From contig CANLXA010000002.1 in NCBI GenBank assembly GCA_947494975.1, positions 1 to 64,000 on the forward strand: a DNA stretch of 64,000 nucleotides, in the 5' to 3' direction. The notes below the pieces were generated by a model. It was not told where the DNA came from. It made no database searches and saw only the letters and a program-made list of their open reading frames with translations. Source of the stretch: an uncultured Roseicyclus sp. GTDB lineage: Bacteria > Pseudomonadota > Alphaproteobacteria > Rhodobacterales > Rhodobacteraceae. A program made the translations under genes and the position numbers. Numbering within the stretch: position 1 is the stretch's first letter; every line of letters starts with the position of its first letter. Shown piece by piece: positions 1 to 7,855 of this stretch.

Positions 1-48
1 CAAAACGTAACCGAGGAATATGAAAAACAGACCCGCAGACTCTCGTTA

Positions 49-170
49 TGAATGAGGGAGCCTCGGGGGGCAGGTCACTTGTTCTCCAACTGAGGAGACA
101 AACGATGAAGAGAAGCCGTTTCAACGAAGAACAGATCATAGGCATCCTGAAGGAGCATCAGGCCGGTCTT
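49..170 (+). pseudogene. IS3-family orfA remnant with its terminal region
   Basis: A start codon at 105 opens a reading frame beginning MKRSRFNEEQIIGILKEHQ, the conserved N-terminus of OrfA of IS3-family (IS407/IS511-like) elements. The match stops after about 22 codons, where the frame runs into unrelated sequence. The stretch before the start, about 49-77, resembles an IS3-type terminal inverted repeat. Only the left tip of an element is left, so it cannot make a transposase. It marks the edge of an IS-rich accessory region. Confidence 0.75.
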
Positions 171-234
171 CACGCTACTACTCAACACTTAGATCAAATC
201 GGCCCCAACCGTGTGTGGGGAAGGTCAGTAGTAG

Positions 235-1482
235 TCAAGTTGGGGCTTCCATAGGAAATTCTATGTCCCACCACTCACTTCGATCTCCAACACTGAGAAT
301 TAAACTTGAGAACTCGCGACCGCCATATTCTGAACTTCCAATTAGTAGCGTTACTCGGTATCGCTCTACCCTAGTGTTTGTCCGCAACTCTCTGACGATG
401 TTTCTAAATGCGTAAATGCTATCGGACGACCTTCGGGTGTCTTGCAGTAGCCGCCACGTGGTTCTCATGGAAGTGAATAGAGGCTCCAACAACGAGGCGT
501 AATTTGTTGGATCCTCGCTCAATAATACTGCAAGCACAAGAAGTGCTTCAAGGTCGCGCTGAAAATATCTTCGCCCATCGGGATGTACGTAGTTGAAGGC
601 GGAAAAACTTCGCTCAAGCTCCAACAAGCGTTGATTTGGCTGTAGATCGCGGACCATTGCCACGTAGAAGCGAATCCTACCCTCCAAGGTACGCGCCGTG
701 ATTGCTTCATCCTCTCCTGATTGATCGCTTTGATCCAAGACCGTTCTTTGGTCTTCGATTACTTGAAGCGAAAGCTCTAATCGCTCTGCAAGAGCGGCTT
801 CGTCTTGGTCCACGTTAAACTGGGCAAGGGCATAATCTGCATTTGAGGCTGCGTACCTTCGCATGTTCTCGAGAAGTTCGGGTAATGATCCATGCCAAAA
901 ACTGTGAAGGTCATAATCAAGGTTGCTCTCACCGGGAAGATAGCCAAGTCTCTCAAGAGCAAGTGCAAATCCGTCCCGCGCACGGAGGAACTGGGTAGGC
1001 GTGTGTGCGCGTTGATGCCAATAGCGGGCCAGTAACCTGTGGGACTCTGGTCGGTCTGAAAACTGCCGAACCAACTCCTCGCAAAGCGCAAGACCGTCCG
1101 CGCCACTATCTCCCTCCACCGCGTTTGAGCATCGTTGGCTCATTTGCGCGAATATGGCCTCTTCTACATTTCTCATAGTGTTGCTTGGACTCATCCACAT
1201 AACTGCCAAAAAGACGGCAAACCCCCCCGCCGCTTTAACCACCACTCGCCCACGTTCACCGAAATTTCTCTCGAGAATTAAGTCAAAAAAACCAGTAAGA
1301 GACGAGGCAATAACACCTGCAGATACAGCGACCGCTACGTTTGCCATATAGATGAATTGTATTCCCGCCCCTCCCGCCAAATCAAGTTCGGCAACTATGA
1401 CGAAAAGATATAGCAAAATCAAGAAAAGCAATAAGGCAAACGATGCCCAAATAAGCCTAGTTCGGTCTTTTCGCGAAATCAT
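235..1482 (-). CDS. Membrane protein of unknown function, 415 aa
   Basis: I do not recognise this protein. It has three hydrophobic segments near the N-terminus (about residues 9-30, 40-63 and 83-98), then about 300 mostly helical, acidic, soluble residues with no motif I can name. The ATG at 1482 is preceded by the stop of the exported-protein gene 26 bases upstream on the same strand, so the two are probably co-transcribed. Base composition is more A+T-rich than the chromosomal backbone. The predicted layout is a membrane anchor plus a helical domain; which side of the membrane that domain faces is not clear. Confidence 0.6.
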   Translation of the reverse strand: MISRKDRTRLIWASFALLLFLILLYLFVIVAELDLAGGAGIQFIYMANVAVAVSAGVIASSLTGFFDLILERNFGERGRVVVKAAGGFAVFLAVMWMSPSNTMRNVEEAIFAQMSQRCSNAVEGDSGADGLALCEELVRQFSDRPESHRLLARYWHQRAHTPTQFLRARDGFALALERLGYLPGESNLDYDLHSFWHGSLPELLENMRRYAASNADYALAQFNVDQDEAALAERLELSLQVIEDQRTVLDQSDQSGEDEAITARTLEGRIRFYVAMVRDLQPNQRLLELERSFSAFNYVHPDGRRYFQRDLEALLVLAVLLSEDPTNYASLLEPLFTSMRTTWRLLQDTRRSSDSIYAFRNIVRELRTNTRVERYRVTLLIGSSEYGGREFSSLILSVGDRSEWWDIEFPMEAPT

Positions 1483-1508
1483 CGCCTAACTCACCTAAAA
1501 AAAGAAGC

Positions 1509-2045
1509 TCACCTAACGGGCGAAAGCAAATGGTTCTCCGGTAGGAAATGTTGCTGTTCAGCGTAAAATCCGTGGGTTCGATAAACCTCTTGCTCTTGTA
1601 TCATCGAAACAGTAGCCCTCGCAATATGTTCGCCGGCGTTTTGGAGGGCGTCAGGCAAGTTTGGCACGCTGGCAATTTCGACACTCAATGCAGGGAGTGA
1701 GTTGATCTGACCGCAACCTGACGACTCACAAATAACATAAAGATTTCCTTCTCCTTCGGCATCAAGCTCCAGTCTTTCAATCAAATTTTCATTTGGCCAA
1801 ACGAGGTTGAACTGAACACCAGCGGCAACATCGGGAAAATCCACCTGCACAGCACTAAACCCTTGCGAAATGCTTTCCATCCATTCCGTGCTTACATCAC
1901 CCACTACTACGAATTCATATTCTTGAAATTGCAGCGCTTGCTCAATCACGGTGCACGTAGTTCTATCCGGATCAGCTGCATGGCTTACGGAAACGAGCTG
2001 GCCACCGGCCAACGCAAGAGTTAAAAAAATCAGGGTTTGCTTCAT
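1509..2045 (-). CDS. Exported protein of unknown function, 178 aa
   Basis: The first about 23 residues form a Sec signal peptide: positive start, hydrophobic core, and a likely cleavage site after SVSHA. The mature part is acidic and contains three cysteines, which could form disulfides in the periplasm. No family is recognised. The gene is the first of a two-gene minus-strand unit with the membrane protein downstream, which suggests a periplasmic protein paired with a membrane partner. The ATG at 2045 has only a weak ribosome binding site. Confidence 0.6.
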   Translation of the reverse strand: MKQTLIFLTLALAGGQLVSVSHAADPDRTTCTVIEQALQFQEYEFVVVGDVSTEWMESISQGFSAVQVDFPDVAAGVQFNLVWPNENLIERLELDAEGEGNLYVICESSGCGQINSLPALSVEIASVPNLPDALQNAGEHIARATVSMIQEQEVYRTHGFYAEQQHFLPENHLLSPVR

Positions 2046-2246
2046 AAATACGGTCTCATCTGCGTTGAAAAGTCTTATGGCATTGACAGCTTAATAATCA
2101 CAAACTGGTCGCATTCACACTAGCATCGCGATGGACAAGGGGCAAGAGACATGGGTGCCGTAGCCTTGATCCGTTCCGCCACTGAAGTGCCTCGCACACT
2201 TGGAATTTGGCGTTACAAACTTGAGCCTATTTCATTCAATTGCTAC

Positions 2247-2373
2247 GCCGGCACCAGTGCTTGGTGCGGCGTGGGTCAGATTGGCTATTTGCGGCCATCG
2301 AATCGGCCGCGGCATCCTTTAGCTAAGCTGACATCACTTCCGCGATGACGGCCCAAAGCATGCGTAATTGGGC
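2247..2373 (+). ncRNA. Candidate bridge RNA of the IS110 element
   Basis: Three perfect-arm hairpins lie in the non-coding leader just upstream of the transposase. Hairpin 1 (2247-2270) pairs GCCG with CGGC and CACCA with TGGTG across one bulge. Hairpin 2 (2291-2310) pairs GCGGCC with GGCCGC around 8 loop bases. Hairpin 3 (2351-2373) pairs GCCCAA with TTGGGC around an 11-base loop. IS110-group elements such as IS621 encode a bridge RNA in this position, with a 5' stem-loop and two recognition loops. Assignment rests on position and folding only. No other gene is visible between 2046 and 2439. Confidence 0.45.
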
Positions 2374-2439
2374 TGACCCTGAACTGAGGTCGAGTTCCCG
2401 ATAGGATCACAGGATATCTGTGAACATGGGAGAATTCGA

Positions 2440-3474
2440 ATGGAGTATTTTGCTGGCTTGGATGTATCGCTGCGGTCGTGCGCGGTTTGTGTTGTCGATG
2501 GCAAAGGGGCGATTGTGTATGAGCGAGAGCTGCCTTGCGAGATCGAAGAGATCGCGAGTTGCCTGACTGCACTTTCCTTTCCAATCGAACGCATTGGCTT
2601 TGAATCCGGCACTTTGAGCCAGCATCTGTTCTACGGCCTTACAGCGGAAGGGTTCGATGTTGTTTGCATGGAAGCGCGTCAGGTGAGCGCCGCCCTGTCG
2701 GCAATGCGCAACAAGACGGATCGGAATGATGCCCGCGGAATTGCCCAGATATTGCGGACGGGATGGTTTAGCCCTGTTCACATGAAGAGCCGGGAGGCGC
2801 ATGGGGTTCGGGCCCTTCTGAGTACGCGGAAAGCTCTGCTCAGCAAGACCATTGATTTGGCCAATGAGGTGCGCGGTCTGCTGAAGATATTTGGCATACG
2901 GCTGCCGAAGACCGTGCAGCATGGCAGCTTTGACGATGTGGTTCGGACGATGATTGAGATCGATGAGGTTCTCGCACATGCAATGCTACCGCTGCTCGAC
3001 GCACGGTTGGTTCTGTACAAGCATTTTCTGGAACTCGATCGGCGTGTCAAACACGCGGCCCGTCAGGACGATGTATGTATGCGCATGATGACTGTCCCCG
3101 GAGTGGGCCCAATTGCCGCTCTAACCTTCAAGGCTGCCGTCGATGATCCCGCGCGGCTCAAAAGGTCTCGCACCGTGGCAGCCCACTTCGGACTTACACC
3201 TCGAAGATTCCAATCTGGCGAACAGGACAACCCAGGTCGGATATCGAAAGCGGGGGATCGAGACGTAAGATCGACACTCTATGCCGCCGCCAATGCCTTG
3301 CTGATGCGAACGATGGCGGGCTCTCAGATCAAGTCATGGGGCATGCGATTGATGCGTACCAAAGGGCGTCGCCGCGCCGTTGTGGCTGTTGCCCGCAAAC
3401 TAGCTGTCCTGCTTCACCGTATGTGGGCGGATGGCACGGAGTTCCGTTCAGAGAAGGTGGAGGGCACGGCATGA
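2440..3474 (+). CDS. IS110-family DEDD transposase/recombinase, 344 aa
   Basis: This is the RNA-guided recombinase type of IS110. The N-terminal RuvC-like DEDD domain starts MEYFAGLDVS and carries acidic residues D8, E55 and the D94/D97 pair in NKTDRNDARG. The C-terminal transposase_20 (IS116/IS110/IS902) region holds the PGVGPIAAL helix-hairpin motif near residue 220 and the FQSGE motif, whose S259 is the likely nucleophile. Length matches the family and the frame is intact, so the element may be active. The start is supported by GGGAGAA just upstream. Confidence 0.93.
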   Translation: MEYFAGLDVSLRSCAVCVVDGKGAIVYERELPCEIEEIASCLTALSFPIERIGFESGTLSQHLFYGLTAEGFDVVCMEARQVSAALSAMRNKTDRNDARGIAQILRTGWFSPVHMKSREAHGVRALLSTRKALLSKTIDLANEVRGLLKIFGIRLPKTVQHGSFDDVVRTMIEIDEVLAHAMLPLLDARLVLYKHFLELDRRVKHAARQDDVCMRMMTVPGVGPIAALTFKAAVDDPARLKRSRTVAAHFGLTPRRFQSGEQDNPGRISKAGDRDVRSTLYAAANALLMRTMAGSQIKSWGMRLMRTKGRRRAVVAVARKLAVLLHRMWADGTEFRSEKVEGTA

Positions 3475-3822
3475 TCTAATCGCCCAACACCAATCTGAAC
3501 GGGGTCGTCCTCACCGGACGAGGTTCGTGGACAAAGCCGAAAATGTCTGCTGCGCCATCAAGCGCGTCCCAAAGCGAGGCTCTCCACTGCCAATCCGACA
3601 CATGCATGCAGCGATGTCCCACGAGGCATCACCCAAACTGCGAAGAGAAGCGTGACCCGGATGAGCGACAACGGCCCCAAACAAAGAAGGAAAACGAGCT
3701 TGACCCAAACGCCCAATTAGAGAAGCAGGCTTTGATCGACTGTCCCTCTGCCGCGGTGCAGCTTCCTTAGAGCTGTCATTCAGTGCTATTCACCAAGGAC
3801 TCTGCGTACTGAGGTTAATGCT
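3475..3822. other. Non-coding 3' flank of the IS110 element
   Basis: No convincing gene is present in these about 350 bases. A short hairpin pairs CGTCC (3506-3510) with GGACG (3516-3520). The first about 250 bases probably belong to the IS element. In the IS1111 subgroup the guide RNA lies on this side, so this flank is a second, weaker place for it. The last part, with GAGG at about 3811-3814, carries the ribosome binding site of the next gene. Confidence 0.4.
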
Positions 3823-4197
3823 ATGACGCAACTGCCAGTAAAAGCTCTACCATCCAACGATACTGGGCGATTGATAGTCCGCCTAAACAAGAGCCACCGA
3901 GAAGGTGTCCCCCGCTACGGGATTGCGCAGCTAACGAATGCTAGAAACGCCAAATCAGTTATGGTTCTCGTTCTTGGTCATGACGATGGAACAGCCATTT
4001 TCATGCCATATGACATCAGAGAGGCTCTTAGCGTAGACAAAGGTGGACACCTCGACTTCACAATCCAAAAGGTTGGATGGTTGGGCAAGATATCCTGGCT
4101 TCTCGCAACCCCTGATCCGGCGGTCCATCTCCCGGCATTGCTCGCACTTATTTCGGTGTGCTTAGGTGCCTTCGGGGTACTTATTGCCTTCTTTTGA
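3823..4197 (+). CDS. Small tail-anchored protein of unknown function, 124 aa
   Basis: The first about 90 residues form a small beta-rich soluble domain with a segment (FMPYDIREALSVDKGGHLDF) reminiscent of swapped-hairpin/AbrB-like or other small barrels. That likeness is an impression, not an assignment. Residues about 102-123 are one hydrophobic helix at the very C-terminus, so the protein is likely tail-anchored with the domain in the cytoplasm. It lies 229 bases before the metallo-beta-lactamase gene on the same strand and may belong to the same cassette, although the gap leaves room for a separate promoter. Confidence 0.6.
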   Translation: MTQLPVKALPSNDTGRLIVRLNKSHREGVPRYGIAQLTNARNAKSVMVLVLGHDDGTAIFMPYDIREALSVDKGGHLDFTIQKVGWLGKISWLLATPDPAVHLPALLALISVCLGAFGVLIAFF

Positions 4198-4321
4198 TAG
4201 GTTTCGGCTTGAGGTGCCATTGTCGGATTTCCGTAGCAGCGCAATCCAATCAACTGAAAGGTGGCCAGTCGCGGAACTCGTGAGGCCTTGTACCGCATGT
4301 CGTAGCTGGCACCCGATATAG

Positions 4322-4350
4322 TTGCGCATTTGTGGTGGCCGTACTAGCAT
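4322..4350 (+). promoter_or_regulatory. Possible sigma70-type promoter of the MBL-E2/E1/JAB operon
   Basis: TTGCGC at 4322-4327 and TAGCAT at 4345-4350 are separated by 17 bases, the usual spacing. They lie about 75 bases upstream of the MBL start in an otherwise empty 229-base gap. The match to consensus is modest and found by eye. Confidence 0.2.
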
Positions 4351-4426
4351 GAGAACAAAGTAGAAACTTGTCCGATTCGGTGGGAGGCGCGTCTTACAGG
4401 TTTGCTGATGCTCAGGAGATGAACCT

Positions 4427-5548
4427 ATGACCGCAACGATCACATCGTTTCCGATTGGAAATGCTGACTCAACCCGCCTTACGCTCGCAGACGGACAACG
4501 GCTTCTCTTTGACTTTGCCGATATGGGCAAATCGGATGGATCGGATGTTTCGTTCGATCTCCTAGCTGCTATTAAGGACGATCTGAGAGCCGACAGAAAG
4601 CCAAAGCTTTCAGTGCTTTGTTTCACTCACCTCGATCGGGACCACTGTTTTGGGGCAGAGGACTCGTTTCATTGGAGCCATTCTCCGTCAAGACAGGGTG
4701 AAGAACGCATCAAATATGGAGAGCTGTGGGTTCCTGCAGCAGCTATCATCGAAACCGAACTAGACTGCAAGGACGCCAAAATTGTTCAGGCGGAGGCTCA
4801 ACATCGATTGATAAAGGGTGAGGGGATCAAGGTTTTCTCATCGCCCAAGAAGCTTGAAGATTGGCTCAAACGGCGAAACTTAACGCTCAAAAGTAGAGAG
4901 CATTGCATCGTTCATGCCGGCGAGCCACTCGACAACTTCACCCTCAGTGGAAGCGCGAAAGCAGAGTTTTTTCCACATTGCCCCCTGAGCTGGACGCAGG
5001 ATGACGACGGAGAAGTGAACCGAAACGAACACTCGATCGTGCTGCACGTGACCTTCCGCGAAGGTAGCCGTGATACGAAGTTGCTGCTCGGGTCTGATGT
5101 CGATTCCGACACATTGTCCGCAATTGTCAGGTCAACAAAAAGGCATGGGAACGAAGAACGACTTGAATGGGATGTGTTGAAGCTATTCCACCACTGCTCT
5201 TACAAGGCGCTGAACAAGGATGGAAAAGAGGATGATCCGACCAAACCCGTTCCAGATGTGAAATGGCTGATGGAAGAACAGGGGCAATATCGCTCAATCA
5301 TAATCTCATCTAGCCAGAAAATCCCGCTTCCTGGCAGCAAAGAAGACAACGACCAACCGCCTCACCGCAAGGCCGCGAATTACTACAAAAAACTGCAGAA
5401 CGGCCGAAATGGCACTTTCAAGGTCACGATGGACGACCCGAAGAAGCCGATCAAAGTCAAAATCTCGTCGTCCGGTGCTAGCTTCCTTGCAGCGCCTGCC
5501 GTCTTGCCAGCTAGCAGCGCGGCGGCCAAGCCCATGCGAGCTGGTTGA
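4427..5548 (+). CDS. ComEC-like metallo-beta-lactamase-fold hydrolase, 373 aa
   Basis: Predicted metal-dependent hydrolase. The motif FTHLDRDHCFG gives H68-x-D70-x-D72-H73, the HxDxDH form typical of the ComEC/Rec2 branch rather than HxHxDH. NEHSIVL (200-206), GSD ending at D224 and LKLFHHCS (H255/H256) match later motifs of that branch. No signal peptide or membrane segment is seen, so it should be cytoplasmic. The last about 25 residues are a low-complexity Ala/Pro/Ser tail ending KPMRAG, with a terminal glycine. A clear CAGGAGAT site precedes the ATG. The E2-E1-JAB gene follows after 3 bases. The substrate (nucleic acid, nucleotide or other) cannot be told. Confidence 0.85.
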   Translation: MTATITSFPIGNADSTRLTLADGQRLLFDFADMGKSDGSDVSFDLLAAIKDDLRADRKPKLSVLCFTHLDRDHCFGAEDSFHWSHSPSRQGEERIKYGELWVPAAAIIETELDCKDAKIVQAEAQHRLIKGEGIKVFSSPKKLEDWLKRRNLTLKSREHCIVHAGEPLDNFTLSGSAKAEFFPHCPLSWTQDDDGEVNRNEHSIVLHVTFREGSRDTKLLLGSDVDSDTLSAIVRSTKRHGNEERLEWDVLKLFHHCSYKALNKDGKEDDPTKPVPDVKWLMEEQGQYRSIIISSSQKIPLPGSKEDNDQPPHRKAANYYKKLQNGRNGTFKVTMDDPKKPIKVKISSSGASFLAAPAVLPASSAAAKPMRAG

Positions 5549-5551
5549 ACG

Positions 5552-7855
5552 ATGGATGGCTTAATGAGCGAAGTCAGCGAAGATGAGCCATTTTTTGAAG
5601 TCGGTGGTGATAGGATTTCGCCGGATCAACTAGGAGAAGGGCTAGCCAGATCCCTGATCGACTTTGTTTCCGGGCATGGTGGACACACTGCCGTCGTCGA
5701 AGAGCTTCGGAGAATAGATGGCAACATTGACGTCGTGGTCCTGAACATGACGACGTGTGTTTCGCAAGAACCAAAATTTGAAGTTCTGCCAGAGGAACGA
5801 TTGGCAGTCGCGTTCATAAACGATGAACCAGCCATTGTACCTCTCAGAAAGGACTTTCCGCTAACCCCTCATTCCTATGGTTTGCCGGTAGAGTCTGTGC
5901 TTCCCGGAAGTATGACGATCTGCCTGGATGATCGCCCTTGGGAAGACGCCAAAGCAGACTATAGCGGTGCAGAAATCATCCGACGAGTTATCTCCTGGTT
6001 CGGACGTGTAGACACTGGTGACGTCGATGATGCTCTCCAACTACCGCACACGATTTTTCTGCCAGCCGAACAGACAATCGTGATGTCCTCGAAACTACAA
6101 GCAAAGTTTTGCGACCCGGCAAAGCCACCCGTGTTCTTGCGGCTAAAGTCCTTAGGTGAAAGCGACAAGTATCTTGTCGCGGAAGCTGCCGAAATCGCTG
6201 AAACGAGTGATCCTACTGGCGATGCTGTAGGGGCGTTTGTCGGGTTTACGCTTGGAGTCAGAGCACAAAACAGTGGCGCAATGTGGCACCGACCCCAGCA
6301 TCTCGGGCATCTTCGCTACATGCTCGCAGGCGGACAAGAAGACCTTCTCGATCTGCTGCGCAGCAGATTAGATGAGATACTGAGGAATCCCGGACCTGAC
6401 CTTGAGCGCCTATATCAATTTCGGCTGCTGTTTCAGTTTGTCGTATTCAACGAAGGCCACGACAATGTTGAACCGATGTTTCTCGGAACGGAAGCCTCGC
6501 TAGGTGAGATTGGCGTAGCGACAGGCCTTCTGTTCGAAACGCCACGAGGTGTCGGTCACAGTTATGGGCGTTGCTTGCCAATCGGCGAAATAGACGAAGA
6601 GCTGGTCGAAGGTATCCGATTAGTGTCGGCCAACCTCAGCTTTTCCTTTGAAGGAGAAGTTGCCACAATTTACGCAGGGAATGACGAAGAATGGCGCGCA
6701 GGAATCGGAAAAAGTGTAGTTATGTTGGGAGCGGGATCCATCGGCTCGCAGTGCATTACAACACTCGTTCGTGAAGGCGCTTTCGAAAAGTTGACCATCG
6801 TGGATGACGACATCTTTGCTCCCCACAATCTGGCACGCCACGTGTTGCGCGGGCCCGCCTTGGGAAATTCAAAGACCGCAATGCTATCCGACGACCTGCG
6901 CGCGATACGCGCAGACCTGTGCATCGAGACGATAAGTGAAAAAATTTCGACAACACAACCATCTGAAACGCTGAACGAAGCCCTAGCAACATCGGACCGC
7001 ATCCTCGATTTCACCGCGTCTCTTGGTGCCAGTCGAACCATAAGCGCAATCTCTCAGCGAAGTCGTGCAATCTCCGCCTTTTTTAATCCCGCCGGAAGCT
7101 CCGTCGTCGTTCTCCAAGAAGATGCATCCAAAACACTCGATCTCGCTACCTTAGAAGCGCTCTACTACGCGGAAATCTGTCACAACAAGTCGCTTTTTGA
7201 CCATTTGCGGCCAGGGGACCAAGCAGTGGTTTCTGGCGGGCAATGTCGCGCTGTGACCAGTAGAATTCCTGCCTCCAGAGCTGCAATTCTATCAAGCATC
7301 GCTGCAAGCGAGCTTGGGAAAGTTATGTCTTCTCCTGACCCGAGCATCACGATCGCCAGCATCAACGCTGACGGCGGGACAAGCATGCATCGTTCAATAC
7401 CGGCCATTGGAAAGATGTCTCTGGACGCAGCCGGTTGGAAAATTTGTTTGGCAGGTGCGGTCGCACGGAGACTTCAAAAACTACGAGAGGCCCATTTGCC
7501 CAGCGAGACGGGAGGCATCCTCCTGGGGGTCGTTGACCACGCGCGGAAACGGATTGAAGTTTCAATGGGATTAGAAGCTCCACCTGACAGTTCCGGTTCC
7601 CCTTCATCGTTCGAAAGGGGCGTGCAAGGAACAATCGATAGCATTGCCGAGGCGCGTTCACGGACCATGCATCAACTAACGTATATCGGCGAATGGCATT
7701 CCCATCCCCGGGGAGCACAAACGGCACCCAGTCCGACGGACGCGGCTCAACTCGTGTTGCTTAGGGAAGAGCTCTTGGCTGAGCAACGCCCGCCGGTGAT
7801 GGTTATAGTCGGTGACAGTGGCACCAATCCAATTTCGTTGGAGGTTTATCAGTGA
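5552..7855 (+). CDS. E2-E1-JAB multidomain ubiquitin-like conjugation protein, 767 aa
   Basis: One chain combines three ubiquitin-pathway activities. Residues about 60-175 are E2-like: FPLTPH followed by ICLDDRPW, placing the catalytic cysteine at C124 and the conserved tryptophan at W130. A linker domain (about 180-380) follows. Residues about 385-610 are an E1/ThiF adenylating domain with GAGSIGS (393-399), acidic D418-D420, NLARH (R429), K441 and D487; C543 is a candidate E1 cysteine. Residues about 625-765 are a JAB/JAMM peptidase with E652, H716-x-H718 and the SPTD motif (D730). The layout resembles CBASS Cap2 with Cap3 fused on. ATG at 5564 is an alternative start. It overlaps the next gene by 4 bases. 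Confidence 0.9.
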   Translation: MDGLMSEVSEDEPFFEVGGDRISPDQLGEGLARSLIDFVSGHGGHTAVVEELRRIDGNIDVVVLNMTTCVSQEPKFEVLPEERLAVAFINDEPAIVPLRKDFPLTPHSYGLPVESVLPGSMTICLDDRPWEDAKADYSGAEIIRRVISWFGRVDTGDVDDALQLPHTIFLPAEQTIVMSSKLQAKFCDPAKPPVFLRLKSLGESDKYLVAEAAEIAETSDPTGDAVGAFVGFTLGVRAQNSGAMWHRPQHLGHLRYMLAGGQEDLLDLLRSRLDEILRNPGPDLERLYQFRLLFQFVVFNEGHDNVEPMFLGTEASLGEIGVATGLLFETPRGVGHSYGRCLPIGEIDEELVEGIRLVSANLSFSFEGEVATIYAGNDEEWRAGIGKSVVMLGAGSIGSQCITTLVREGAFEKLTIVDDDIFAPHNLARHVLRGPALGNSKTAMLSDDLRAIRADLCIETISEKISTTQPSETLNEALATSDRILDFTASLGASRTISAISQRSRAISAFFNPAGSSVVVLQEDASKTLDLATLEALYYAEICHNKSLFDHLRPGDQAVVSGGQCRAVTSRIPASRAAILSSIAASELGKVMSSPDPSITIASINADGGTSMHRSIPAIGKMSLDAAGWKICLAGAVARRLQKLREAHLPSETGGILLGVVDHARKRIEVSMGLEAPPDSSGSPSSFERGVQGTIDSIAEARSRTMHQLTYIGEWHSHPRGAQTAPSPTDAAQLVLLREELLAEQRPPVMVIVGDSGTNPISLEVYQ

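Larger units (their letters stand above)
2145..3730 (+). mobile_element. IS110-family insertion sequence (ends approximate)
   Basis: The element is defined by its DEDD transposase gene at 2440-3474 and by structured non-coding DNA on both sides. IS110 elements lack ordinary terminal inverted repeats and leave little or no target duplication, so the ends cannot be fixed by eye. The left end is placed near 2145, before the hairpin-rich leader. The right end is placed near 3720-3730, where the sequence around CCCAATTAGAGAAG looks like the end of related rhodobacterial elements; that comparison is from memory. Confidence 0.6.

Noticed and set aside
3823-4197. The 124-aa protein as the missing ubiquitin-like modifier
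   Set aside because: It ends within a hydrophobic helix and has no free Gly-Gly or similar C-terminus.
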